From Alphaproteobacteria bacterium (GTDB lineage: Bacteria > Pseudomonadota > Alphaproteobacteria > Sphingomonadales > Rhodothalassiaceae), in contig RFKS01000265.1 in the NCBI GenBank assembly GCA_003694205.1, positions 1-5,810 on the forward strand: a DNA stretch of 5,810 nucleotides, written 5' to 3'. Every line of letters begins with the position of its first letter. Within the stretch, counting starts at the first letter, position 1. Position numbers and translations under genes: made by a program. Of this stretch, positions 1 through 5,810 are shown piece after piece. The notes beneath the pieces are model-generated. The model ran no database searches. It was not told the origin of the DNA and saw nothing but the letters and a program-made list of their open reading frames with translations.

Positions 1-2399
1 GTATGACCGACGACGTGCGAAAGGCCAAAGCGGTCGGGCTGCTGACCGCGCTTCTCAAGGAGGACGAGACAGCGGCCTCCAACGTCATGGCCTCGATGAT
101 CGACAAGGGCGGCTTTGACAATGCGCACTTCGACAAATTCGTCGGCGAGGCCGTTGCGGTGCTGGACGAGATCCAGCTCGATCGCGATCTCCGCGACGAT
201 GTGGCCATGACCTTCGAGCTGGTCCGCGATGCCGCCCTGGCCGCATCGGCAAAGCATGGTGCAGGCAAGAAGCCGTCCGCCAGATCGGATGCGAATGGCC
301 GGGCTGCGGCCCAGAGCGATGGCGCGGTGAGCAAGCGATCCTCGCAGTCGATCCGGGTCTCGGTCGACCTGCTCGAAGACCTCATGAACATGGTCAGCGA
401 GCTCGTTCTCACGCGCAATCAGCTTTTGCAGATGGTGCGCGAGAAGGAGGACAGCGAGTTCACCGTTCCCATCCAGCGCCTGTCGCAAACCACGACCGAG
501 CTGCAGGAGGGCGTCATGAAGACGCGCATGCAGCCGATCGGCAATGCGTGGGCGAAACTGCCGCGTATCGTGCGCGACCTGTCGCACGAACTCGACAAGA
601 AGATCGAGCTCGACATGAAGGGCGCCGATACCGAACTCGACCGCCAGATCCTCGAGCTGATCAAGGATCCGCTGACCCATATGGTCCGCAACTCGGCCGA
701 TCACGGCATCGAGACCCCGGCCGAGCGGGTGGCGATGGGCAAGCCGGAGACCGGCACCATCCGACTCAACGCCTTTCACGAGGGCGGACACATCATCATC
801 GAGATCCGCGACGACGGGCGCGGCATCTCTGCCGACAAGCTGCGCAAGAAGGCACTCGAGAAGGGCTTTGCGACCGAGGCCGAGCTCGCCGAGATGTCGG
901 AAGCGCAGATCCAGAAGTTCATCTTCCACCCCGGTTTCTCGACCGCGGCCGAGGTGACAAGCGTGTCCGGCCGCGGTGTCGGAATGGACGTCGTCCGGAC
1001 CAATATCGAGAAGATCGGTGGCGCCATCGACATGACGTCGGTGGAGGGCAAGGGCACCTCCTTCCAGATCAAGATTCCACTCACGCTTGCCATCGTCTCC
1101 TCGCTGATTGTCGAGGCGAGTGGCGAGCGGTTCGCGATCCCGCAGATCAGTGTGCTCGAGCTTGTCCGCGCATCGGAGAACTCGGAGTACCGCATCGAGC
1201 GCATCAAGGACACGCCGGTCCTGCGGCTACGCAACCGGCTCCTGCCGCTCGTCTACCTCAATGACGTGCTCGGCCTTGCCGGCAAGGAGGAGCGGGCCGA
1301 AGGCGAGGCGAGCGACGATTTCATCGTCGTCGCCCAGGTGGGAACCTTCACCTTCGGCATCGTCGTCGACGCGGTCTTCGACACCGAGGAAATCGTCGTC
1401 AAGCCGGTGGCGCCCATTCTCAAGGACCTGTCCATCTATTCCGGAAACACGATCCTCGGCGACGGCAGCGTGATCATGATCCTCGACCCCAATGGTGTCG
1501 CCGAGATGGCCAATGCCAATGTATCGGAGGACGACACCGCCGAGGTCGAGACCATGGGCGCGACCCGTCGTCGCGAGGAGGAGAAGGAATCGCTCCTGCT
1601 CTTCCGCGCCGGCAGCCATGGCCGCATGGCGGTGCCCCTGGCGCTCGTCGCACGGCTCGAGGATATCGATGTCGGCAAGATCGAGTATTCCGACGGCCGC
1701 CATGTCGTGCAGTATCGCGGCTCGCTGATGCCGATCGTCCTCGTCGAGGGGGTGGACAATATCCGCAGCGAGGGACGCCAGCCGATCCTCGTGTTCACCG
1801 ATCGCGAGTACACGATGGGCCTCGCCGTCGAGGAGATCCTCGACATCGTCGAGGACAAGCTCGACATCGAGCTCACCTCGGGCAAGCCGGGCATCGTCGG
1901 CTCGTCGGTCATCGGTGACAAGGCGACGGAAATCGTCGATGTGGCCTATTATCTGTCGCAGGCCTTCGGCGACTGGCTAAGCTCCCGCGATCACACCGCA
2001 GATGTCGCGCCTTCGCGGGGCACGCGTGTGCTGCTCGTCGACGACAGTTCCTTCTTCCGCAATATGCTCAAGCCCCTGCTCACCGTCGCAGGATATGATC
2101 TGACCTGCGTCGAGACCGCCGAGGAAGCCCTGCAGCTCCGCGAAGAAGGTGAAACCTTCGACATCATCATTTCCGATATCGAAATGCCGGGCATGGACGG
2201 CTTCGAGCTTGCGCGGATTCTCAAGACGAGCGGCCGCTGGAGCAGCACGCCGCTGGTCGCGCTGTCGAGCTTTGCCAGCGATCAGCACCTCCAGCGCGGG
2301 CGCGAAGTCGGATTCAATGACTATGTCGCGAAATTCGATCGACGGGCGCTTCTCGAGAGCATTTCACAGCAATTGCGCCATCAGGGAGACGCCGCATGA
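1..2399 (+). CDS. cheA: Chemotaxis histidine kinase CheA, hybrid type with two CheW-like domains and a C-terminal receiver (5' partial)
   Basis: CheA autophosphorylates in response to receptor state and passes phosphate to CheY and CheB at the receptor array. The reading frame is open to the left edge. Numbering from the ATG at position 3, which is probably internal: residues 1-90 are a helical segment I do not recognise; 91-115 a polar linker; about 116-180 the dimerisation helices; 185-358 the HATPase domain with N box (HMVRNSADHG, 226-235), G1 (DDGRG, 270-274), F box (FIFHPGFST, 306-314), G2 (GRGVGMD, 323-329) and GT block (349-354). A first CheW-like domain spans about 359-500 and a second about 529-655. 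The receiver spans about 675-795, with acidic pair D680/D681, phosphoacceptor D725, S755 and K777. The N-terminal Hpt domain with the phosphorylated histidine is not visible and most likely lies upstream. Relatives of this architecture are around 900 residues or more, which fits truncation by the window edge. The receiver ends its motif as K-F-D-R rather than the usual K-P. Confidence 0.96.
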   Translation, partial: MTDDVRKAKAVGLLTALLKEDETAASNVMASMIDKGGFDNAHFDKFVGEAVAVLDEIQLDRDLRDDVAMTFELVRDAALAASAKHGAGKKPSARSDANGRAAAQSDGAVSKRSSQSIRVSVDLLEDLMNMVSELVLTRNQLLQMVREKEDSEFTVPIQRLSQTTTELQEGVMKTRMQPIGNAWAKLPRIVRDLSHELDKKIELDMKGADTELDRQILELIKDPLTHMVRNSADHGIETPAERVAMGKPETGTIRLNAFHEGGHIIIEIRDDGRGISADKLRKKALEKGFATEAELAEMSEAQIQKFIFHPGFSTAAEVTSVSGRGVGMDVVRTNIEKIGGAIDMTSVEGKGTSFQIKIPLTLAIVSSLIVEASGERFAIPQISVLELVRASENSEYRIERIKDTPVLRLRNRLLPLVYLNDVLGLAGKEERAEGEASDDFIVVAQVGTFTFGIVVDAVFDTEEIVVKPVAPILKDLSIYSGNTILGDGSVIMILDPNGVAEMANANVSEDDTAEVETMGATRRREEEKESLLLFRAGSHGRMAVPLALVARLEDIDVGKIEYSDGRHVVQYRGSLMPIVLVEGVDNIRSEGRQPILVFTDREYTMGLAVEEILDIVEDKLDIELTSGKPGIVGSSVIGDKATEIVDVAYYLSQAFGDWLSSRDHTADVAPSRGTRVLLVDDSSFFRNMLKPLLTVAGYDLTCVETAEEALQLREEGETFDIIISDIEMPGMDGFELARILKTSGRWSSTPLVALSSFASDQHLQRGREVGFNDYVAKFDRRALLESISQQLRHQGDAA
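2384..2388 (+). promoter_or_regulatory. Ribosome binding site of cheW
   Basis: GGGAG lies seven bases before the cheW ATG and inside the end of cheA. The cheA stop and cheW start share ATGA. The same GGGAG, seven-base spacing and ATGA overlap recur at the cheB/cheR junction, which suggests translational coupling at both. Confidence 0.7.
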
Positions 2400-2878
2400 G
2401 CAAGGCAGGAAAGGAAGCGGGACTCAGTGTCGTGTCCTCGCTGGGAAACGAGTTTGTCACGGTCCGCCTTGCGGGACAGCTTCTCGGCATCCCCGTGCTG
2501 GCCGTGCACGATGTGCTCAACGCGCAGAAGATCACGCGCATTCCGCTCGCCCCCTCCTGGGTCGCCGGCGTGCTCAATCTGCGCGGCCGCATCGTGACCG
2601 CGATCAATCTGCGTCAGCGTCTCGGTTTTCCGCCGCGCGAGGACGGCGCCGAGGACATGAGCGTCGTGATCGAGTATCGCGGCGAGCCATACAGCCTGCA
2701 GATCGACACCGTCGGCGAGGTGCTCAATCTGGATGGCGAGAGCATCGAGAAGAACCCCGTTACGCTTGACAGTCGGTGGCGCGAGGTCAGTCGCGGCATC
2801 TACCGTCTCGATGGGGAGCTGCTGGTGATCCTCGATGTGGAAAGGATCCTCGCCTCAGACCAGGCGGCAGCAGCCTGA
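2396..2878 (+). CDS. cheW: Chemotaxis coupling protein CheW
   Basis: CheW is the adaptor that links chemoreceptor tips to the CheW-like (P5) domain of CheA in the receptor array. The protein has 160 residues, usual for the family, and is a single CheW domain (about 18-155). The clearest signature is the stretch 58-77, with G-V-L-N-L-R-G then I-N-L-R-Q-R-L-G; R63 of NLRG corresponds to the conserved arginine used for receptor and CheA contacts in enteric CheW. A second typical block is L-Q-I-D-T-V-G-E-V-L at 101-110, and the C-terminal L-L-V-I-L-D-V-E-R-I-L closes the fold. There is no signal peptide or membrane segment, so it is cytoplasmic. The ATG overlaps the cheA stop by four bases and has a good GGGAG ribosome binding site, so start and operon membership are well supported. 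Confidence 0.97.
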   Translation: MSKAGKEAGLSVVSSLGNEFVTVRLAGQLLGIPVLAVHDVLNAQKITRIPLAPSWVAGVLNLRGRIVTAINLRQRLGFPPREDGAEDMSVVIEYRGEPYSLQIDTVGEVLNLDGESIEKNPVTLDSRWREVSRGIYRLDGELLVILDVERILASDQAAAA

Positions 2879-2879
2879 G

Positions 2880-2893
2880 GGGCCCGGGGGCCC
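2880..2893 (+). repeat. Short GC hairpin between cheW and cheY
   Basis: GGGCC (2880-2884) and GGCCC (2889-2893) can pair as a five-base stem around a four-base loop. The same stretch can be read as two GGGCCC palindromes. It starts two bases after the cheW stop and sits just before the cheY ribosome binding site. No T-run follows, so it does not look like an intrinsic terminator. It could slightly tune cheY translation or RNA processing, or have no function. Confidence 0.35.
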
Positions 2894-2900
2894 GAAATGC

Positions 2901-2904
2901 GGAG
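2901..2904 (+). promoter_or_regulatory. Ribosome binding site of cheY
   Basis: GGAG sits eight bases before the ATG at 2913. It supports that ATG over the upstream in-frame ATG at 2835, which lies inside cheW and would add a 26-residue Pro/Gly-rich tail unlike any receiver. Confidence 0.6.
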
Positions 2905-2912
2905 CAAAGACT

Positions 2913-3278
2913 ATGAGATCGTGCCTTGTGGTTGATGATTCAAAGGTGATCCGACGGGTCGCTCGGCGAATTCTGGAAGAGCTGGACTTCACGATCGAGG
3001 AGGCCGTGGACGGCAAGGATGCGCTCACACAGTGCGAGCGCGAGATGCCCGACGTGGTGCTGCTCGACTGGAACATGCCGGTCATGGACGGGCTGGAGTT
3101 CCTCAAGGCCATTCGCAGCATGTCCAATGTGCGCCAGCCGATCGTCGTCTTCTGCACGACGGAAAACGACATGAGCCATATTCGGACCGCGATGGAGGCC
3201 GGTGCCGACGAGTACATCATGAAGCCGTTCGATCGCGAAATCATTGAGGCCAAGTTCGCCCAAGTTGGGCTGATGTAG
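2913..3278 (+). CDS. cheY: Single-domain response regulator CheY
   Basis: CheY carries phosphate from CheA to its target, normally the flagellar switch protein FliM. The protein is 121 residues, one receiver domain with no output domain. All key sites are present: acidic pair D8/D9, phosphoacceptor D52 inside D-W-N-M-P (the same five residues as in enteric CheY), T82, and Y101-x-x-K104-P-F. T82 and K104 are spaced as T87 and K109 of E. coli CheY, and Y101 matches Y106, the residue that reports activation there. The segment F-C-T-T-E-N-D (80-86) and the end D-E-Y-I-M-K-P-F-D-R-E-I resemble the CheY encoded between cheW and cheB in other alphaproteobacterial clusters. The start was chosen for the GGAG site and because the receiver's first strand begins at residue 4. 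Alphaproteobacteria often have several CheY proteins, so the exact output (motor or phosphate sink) is not proven. Confidence 0.95.
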   Translation: MRSCLVVDDSKVIRRVARRILEELDFTIEEAVDGKDALTQCEREMPDVVLLDWNMPVMDGLEFLKAIRSMSNVRQPIVVFCTTENDMSHIRTAMEAGADEYIMKPFDREIIEAKFAQVGLM

Positions 3279-3299
3279 CTCTTGTTCAGGTTTGAATCA

Positions 3300-4523
3300 G
3301 TGACCGTGTCCATCGAAAAGAAGCCGGATCAGGAACGACGCCCCGTCACCGACCCCTATCGTGTGATGGTCGTCGACGACAGCGCCGTCATTCGCGGATT
3401 CCTGACGCGATATCTACAGGCGGACGGCAGCATCAAGGTCGTCTCGACCGCCGCCAACGGTATCATGGCATTGCGCAACCTCGCGGGAGCCGATGTCGAG
3501 GTGGTGGTCCTCGACATCGAGATGCCGGAAATGGACGGCATGACCGCCTTGCCCAAGATTCTCGAGGCCGAGCCGGATGTCCAGGTCGTCATGGCTTCGA
3601 CGCTGACGCGCAAGAATGCCGAGATTTCCCTGCGCGCGCTGAAGCTCGGAGCGGTCGATTATGTGCCGAAGCCGGAATCGAACCGCGAGGTCAACGCCAA
3701 TATCGACTTCCAGCGCGAGCTCGTCGAAAAGGTGAAGATCTATGCCGCGGCACGGCGTCGCGCCAAGGGTGTGCCACTGCCGGAAGGCGAGAGGGCACCC
3801 GGTGTCCAGCCGAAACCCGTCTCGCGCCGTGTCAGCTACACGACCACGGCACGACGCCAGCCGGCGGCGCCGGCCCGGCATTCGACACCGTCGAGTCCCT
3901 ATGGGGCGAAGCCGATTGTTCTGCGCCAGCCGTCAATGTTGGCACCTGAAATCCTCGCCATTGGCTCCTCGACCGGTGGCCCACAGGCTCTCCTCTCCCT
4001 GCTCACCAAGCTCGCACCGCGTATCAAGAACATACCGGTCCTGATCGTGCAGCACATGCCTGCCACCTTCACCGCGATCCTCGCCGATCATCTCGGGCGG
4101 GCGACGGGTCTGCCCGCCAGCGAGCCGGAGGATGGAGAAGTGGTGAGGGCGGGCCATATCTATGTCGCACGCGGCGGTTATCACATGCGGGTCGAGCGGG
4201 ACGGCGGGGTGACGCGCATCCGTCTCGATCAGGGTCCGGAGGAAAATTTCTGTCGCCCTGCGGTCGATCCGCTGTTTCGCAGCGTCGCCGAGACCTATGG
4301 CGGCAAGGCCCTCGCCGTCGTGCTGACGGGCATGGGACATGACGGTCTGCGCGGCGCCCGCGACCTGGTCGGCGCGGGGGGCACCCTGATAGCCCAGGAC
4401 GAGGCATCGAGCGTGGTCTGGGGCATGCCAGGCGCCGTTGCGACAGCCGGTCTGTGCGCCGCGGTGGTGCCGCTGCACGCGATGGATGACCATATTGCCA
4501 AAGCCCTGGGAGCCCGCCCATGA
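3300..4523 (+). CDS. cheB: Chemotaxis protein-glutamate methylesterase/glutaminase CheB
   Basis: CheB removes methyl groups from receptor glutamates (and deamidates glutamines) for adaptation; phosphorylation of its receiver by CheA relieves inhibition of the esterase. Numbering from GTG 3300 (407 residues): receiver about 19-145 with D26/D27, phosphoacceptor D72 (LDIEMPEMDG) and K124; a linker about 150-212 rich in Arg, Pro and Ala; methylesterase about 215-405. The catalytic triad is visible as S224 (GSSTGGP), H252 (VQHMP) and D348 (TGMGHDG), so the enzyme should be active. The total exceeds the 349 residues of enteric CheB, mainly because of the linker. No ATG precedes the receiver in frame: candidates are TTG 3282, GTG 3300 and GTG 3306. 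GTG 3300 is preferred because CAGG lies nine bases upstream, but the choice is uncertain and does not affect the domains. The stop overlaps the cheR start by four bases. Confidence 0.95.
   Translation: MTVSIEKKPDQERRPVTDPYRVMVVDDSAVIRGFLTRYLQADGSIKVVSTAANGIMALRNLAGADVEVVVLDIEMPEMDGMTALPKILEAEPDVQVVMASTLTRKNAEISLRALKLGAVDYVPKPESNREVNANIDFQRELVEKVKIYAAARRRAKGVPLPEGERAPGVQPKPVSRRVSYTTTARRQPAAPARHSTPSSPYGAKPIVLRQPSMLAPEILAIGSSTGGPQALLSLLTKLAPRIKNIPVLIVQHMPATFTAILADHLGRATGLPASEPEDGEVVRAGHIYVARGGYHMRVERDGGVTRIRLDQGPEENFCRPAVDPLFRSVAETYGGKALAVVLTGMGHDGLRGARDLVGAGGTLIAQDEASSVVWGMPGAVATAGLCAAVVPLHAMDDHIAKALGARP
4508..4512 (+). promoter_or_regulatory. Ribosome binding site of cheR
   Basis: GGGAG lies seven bases before the cheR ATG, within the last codons of cheB. 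It is the same site and spacing as at cheW, pointing to coupled translation of the two opposing adaptation enzymes. Confidence 0.65.
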
Positions 4524-5365
4524 AGCCTCAGGATTTCGAATTCTTGAGCAAGCTGCTGAAGCGCCGCTCGGGGCTCATGCTCAATCCCGACAAGGTGTAC
4601 CTGCTCGAATCGCGCCTCACGCCGCTGGCGCGCCGCATGGGCATGGAAGGCCTCGACGCCCTCGTCGAGGAACTCAGGCGGACTGGGTCTGAAACTCTGA
4701 CGCGGGACGTGACCGAAGCCATGACGACGAATGAATCCTTCTTCTTTCGCGATCGCACGCCGTTCGACCTGTTCCGCGATCAGGTCCTTCCCGCGCTCAA
4801 GAAGCGCCGGGCCGCGACCCGCAAGATCCGGATCTGGTGCGCCGCCTGCTCCACGGGCCAGGAACCCTATTCCCTGGCCTTCATCTTCAAGGAGCAGGAA
4901 TTCCAGTGGCGCGACTGGACGATCGAGATCATCGGCACCGACCTTTCCCGATCGGTCCTCGACAAGGCCCGTTCCGGCCTCTACTCGCAGTTCGAGGTGC
5001 AAAGAGGACTGCCCATCAAGCTCCTGATGAAGTATTTCAATCAGGACGGCGATGTGTGGGAGCTGTCGGAGGAGATCCGCAAGATGGTCACCTTCCGCGA
5101 GTTCAATCTGCTCGACAGCTTTGCCCCGCTCGGCAAGTTCGACGTCGTCTACTGCCGCAATGTTCTCATCTATTTCGACCAGGCGACCAAAACGAACGTG
5201 CTCGAACGTGTGCGTGAGGTGATGCCGAGCGACGGCACCTTGTTCCTCGGCGCGGCGGAAACCGTGCTCGGGATCACCGATCGCTTCCGGCCCGTCCGCG
5301 GCCAGCGGGGCATGTATCTTCCTTCCGACGCCACGGACGAGGTGATGGCGGCCGTCGTTGCCTGA
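4520..5365 (+). CDS. cheR: Chemoreceptor glutamate methyltransferase CheR
   Basis: CheR transfers methyl groups from S-adenosylmethionine to glutamates on chemoreceptors, opposing CheB. The protein has 281 residues, a normal length. Residues about 1-75 form the N-terminal helical domain that ends in T-T-N-E-S-F-F-F-R-D (69-78). The SAM-binding domain follows, with I-W-C-A-A-C-S-T-G-Q-E-P-Y-S (105-118) as motif I, the acidic G-T-D-L-S (139-143), and Y-C-R-N-V-L-I-Y-F (211-219). G-A-A-E-T-V-L-G-I (244-252) near the end is also typical. The beta-subdomain (about 155-195) seems a few residues shorter than in enteric CheR. In the family such shortening goes with CheRs that do not need a C-terminal receptor pentapeptide; this is inference from eye comparison. 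There is no TPR or other fusion. The ATGA overlap with cheB and the GGGAG site fix the start. Confidence 0.96.
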   Translation: MKPQDFEFLSKLLKRRSGLMLNPDKVYLLESRLTPLARRMGMEGLDALVEELRRTGSETLTRDVTEAMTTNESFFFRDRTPFDLFRDQVLPALKKRRAATRKIRIWCAACSTGQEPYSLAFIFKEQEFQWRDWTIEIIGTDLSRSVLDKARSGLYSQFEVQRGLPIKLLMKYFNQDGDVWELSEEIRKMVTFREFNLLDSFAPLGKFDVVYCRNVLIYFDQATKTNVLERVREVMPSDGTLFLGAAETVLGITDRFRPVRGQRGMYLPSDATDEVMAAVVA

Positions 5366-5404
5366 GAAAGGACGGACCATGCCACGCCGATGAGGTCGCG
5401 GACC

Positions 5405-5420
5405 CGCCCGGAAGCGGGCG
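5405..5420 (+). repeat. GC-rich hairpin downstream of cheR (possible weak terminator)
   Basis: CGCCCG (5405-5410) pairs with CGGGCG (5415-5420) around a GAAG loop, 40 bases after the cheR stop. Its place suits the end of the che transcript, but only two Ts follow, so it is not a standard intrinsic terminator. It might pause polymerase or protect the 3' end of the mRNA. Confidence 0.4.
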
Positions 5421-5466
5421 TTCGGTGCGCGGGCCTGATATGGCATGCTCCGGCGAGGTGAAGCGC

Positions 5467-5472
5467 GAAGGA
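5467..5472 (+). promoter_or_regulatory. Ribosome binding site of the thioesterase gene
   Basis: GAAGGA lies six bases before the ATG at 5479. It favours that ATG over an in-frame GTG at 5458, which lacks a comparable site. Confidence 0.6.
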
Positions 5473-5478
5473 CGTGTC

Positions 5479-5810
5479 ATGCTTTCTCCGCAACAGCGCG
5501 AGATGATCGAAGGCGCCCTCGCGGCGCAGGGTTTCTTCCGGTATCTCGGGACCGAGATCGTCGAAGTCGATGCGGGGCTCTGCACGCTCGCCCTGTCGCG
5601 TCGCCCCGAGCTCCTGCAGCAGAACGGCTATTTCCACGGCGGCGTCATCGCCTATCTCGTGGACAATGCCAGCGCCGCGGCGGCGGCGACCTGTCTTCGC
5701 GCCGGCCAGACCGTCCTTACCGCCGAGTACAAGCTGAATTTCCTGAGCCCGGCAAGAGGCGAGCGACTCGTCTGCCGGGCCGCGGTCGTGCGGGCCGGAC
5801 GCCGCATGAC
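5479..5810 (+). CDS. PaaI-family hotdog-fold acyl-CoA thioesterase (3' partial)
   Basis: Members of this family hydrolyse acyl-CoA or aryl-CoA thioesters in the cytoplasm. The first 110 residues are visible and the frame is open at the right edge; the family is usually about 130-160 residues, so most of the protein is here. Near the N-terminus is F-R-Y-L-G-T-E-I-V-E (20-29), the first strand. The hotdog helix signature is N49-G-Y-F-H53-G-G-V-I-A-Y-L-V-D62-N-A; the H-G-G and the acidic residue are the usual substrate-site positions. Y-K-L-N-F-L-S-P-A-R-G-E (84-95) is the second family block, followed by the strand A-A-V-V-R-A-G-R-R. The substrate cannot be told from sequence. Nothing links it to chemotaxis beyond same-strand position; it may be a separate unit after the structured gap. 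Confidence 0.88.
   Translation, partial: MLSPQQREMIEGALAAQGFFRYLGTEIVEVDAGLCTLALSRRPELLQQNGYFHGGVIAYLVDNASAAAAATCLRAGQTVLTAEYKLNFLSPARGERLVCRAAVVRAGRRM

Larger units (their letters stand above)
5366..5478 (+). other. Gap between cheR and the thioesterase gene, structured, no convincing gene
   Basis: This 113-nt stretch ends the che run. It holds a GC hairpin (5405-5420) nested inside a wider inverted repeat (5378-5384 with 5441-5447). AAAGGA (5367-5372) precedes an ATG at 5379 that opens only four codons (M-P-R-R) and stops at 5391-5393. That stop overlaps an ATG at 5390 opening 23 codons, ending at 5459-5461. I see no clear sigma-70 promoter. The tiny frames may be a leader, a gene remnant, or chance. 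Confidence 0.5.

Noticed and set aside
548..1264. Second-frame + strand open frame of 238 codons within cheA
   Set aside because: Arg/Asp/His-rich translation with no domain, lying within the ATPase and first CheW-like domain of cheA; a shadow of codon bias.
1227..1703. - strand open frame of 158 codons opposite cheA
   Set aside because: Its sense-strand partner encodes clear CheW-like domains; the antisense product resembles nothing known to me.
2149..2769. Open frame of 206 codons spanning the end of cheA and cheW
   Set aside because: It runs out of frame across both real genes and gives a low-complexity Ser/Arg/Ala protein.
2835..2912. Upstream ATG extension of cheY
   Set aside because: It overlaps cheW by 44 bases, lacks a ribosome binding site, and adds a Pro/Gly-rich tail; the ATG at 2913 has GGAG and begins right at the receiver fold.
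5405..5430. Intrinsic terminator after cheR
   Set aside because: The GC stem is real, but it is followed by TTCGG rather than a run of Ts, so I list it only as a hairpin.
4295..5446. Long open frame on the - strand (383 codons) opposite cheR and the end of cheB
   Set aside because: It lies across two well-recognised + strand genes, has no recognisable domain, and its composition is that expected from GC-rich codon bias read backwards.
5458..5478. GTG at 5458 as an earlier start for the thioesterase
   Set aside because: In frame, but without a good ribosome binding site, while the ATG at 5479 has GAAGGA at proper spacing.
1..5810. CRISPR array, tRNA, insertion sequence or other mobile element
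   Set aside because: No spaced direct repeats, no cloverleaf, no transposase and no terminal repeats were seen; nearly all of the window is accounted for by che genes and the thioesterase.

Overview
The window is a compact chemotaxis (che) operon read entirely on the + strand, followed by the start of an unrelated thioesterase gene. GC content is high with strong G/C bias at third codon positions. CheA has the form CheW-CheW-receiver at its C-terminus, and the order is cheA-cheW-cheY-cheB-cheR. Both match che clusters I know from Alphaproteobacteria (Rhizobiales and Rhodospirillales such as Bradyrhizobium, Methylobacterium and Azospirillum relatives). I infer an alphaproteobacterium; the genus cannot be fixed from this sequence alone.

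Layout: positions 1-2399 hold the 3' part of cheA (histidine kinase; the N-terminal phosphotransfer domain is not in the window). cheW (2396-2878) overlaps it by four bases (ATGA). After a 34-nt gap with a small GC hairpin comes cheY (2913-3278), then cheB (about 3300-4523, non-ATG start), then cheR (4520-5365), which again overlaps by ATGA. A 113-nt gap (5366-5478) holds a GC hairpin nested inside a second inverted repeat, plus two tiny overlapping reading frames. A PaaI-type hotdog thioesterase starts at 5479 and runs off the end.

How the genes work together: CheW couples CheA to membrane or cytoplasmic chemoreceptors. CheA phosphorylates CheY (output, normally to the flagellar switch) and CheB. 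CheR adds and CheB removes methyl groups on receptor glutamates, giving adaptation. No cheZ, cheD or chemoreceptor gene lies in the window. The receiver fused to CheA could act as a phosphate sink or an internal brake; this is inference.

I found no sign of an undescribed system. The genes are intact and ordinary for their families. The points most worth checking are the unrecognised helical segment at the front of the visible CheA, the long CheB linker, the non-ATG start of cheB, and the structured gap after cheR.
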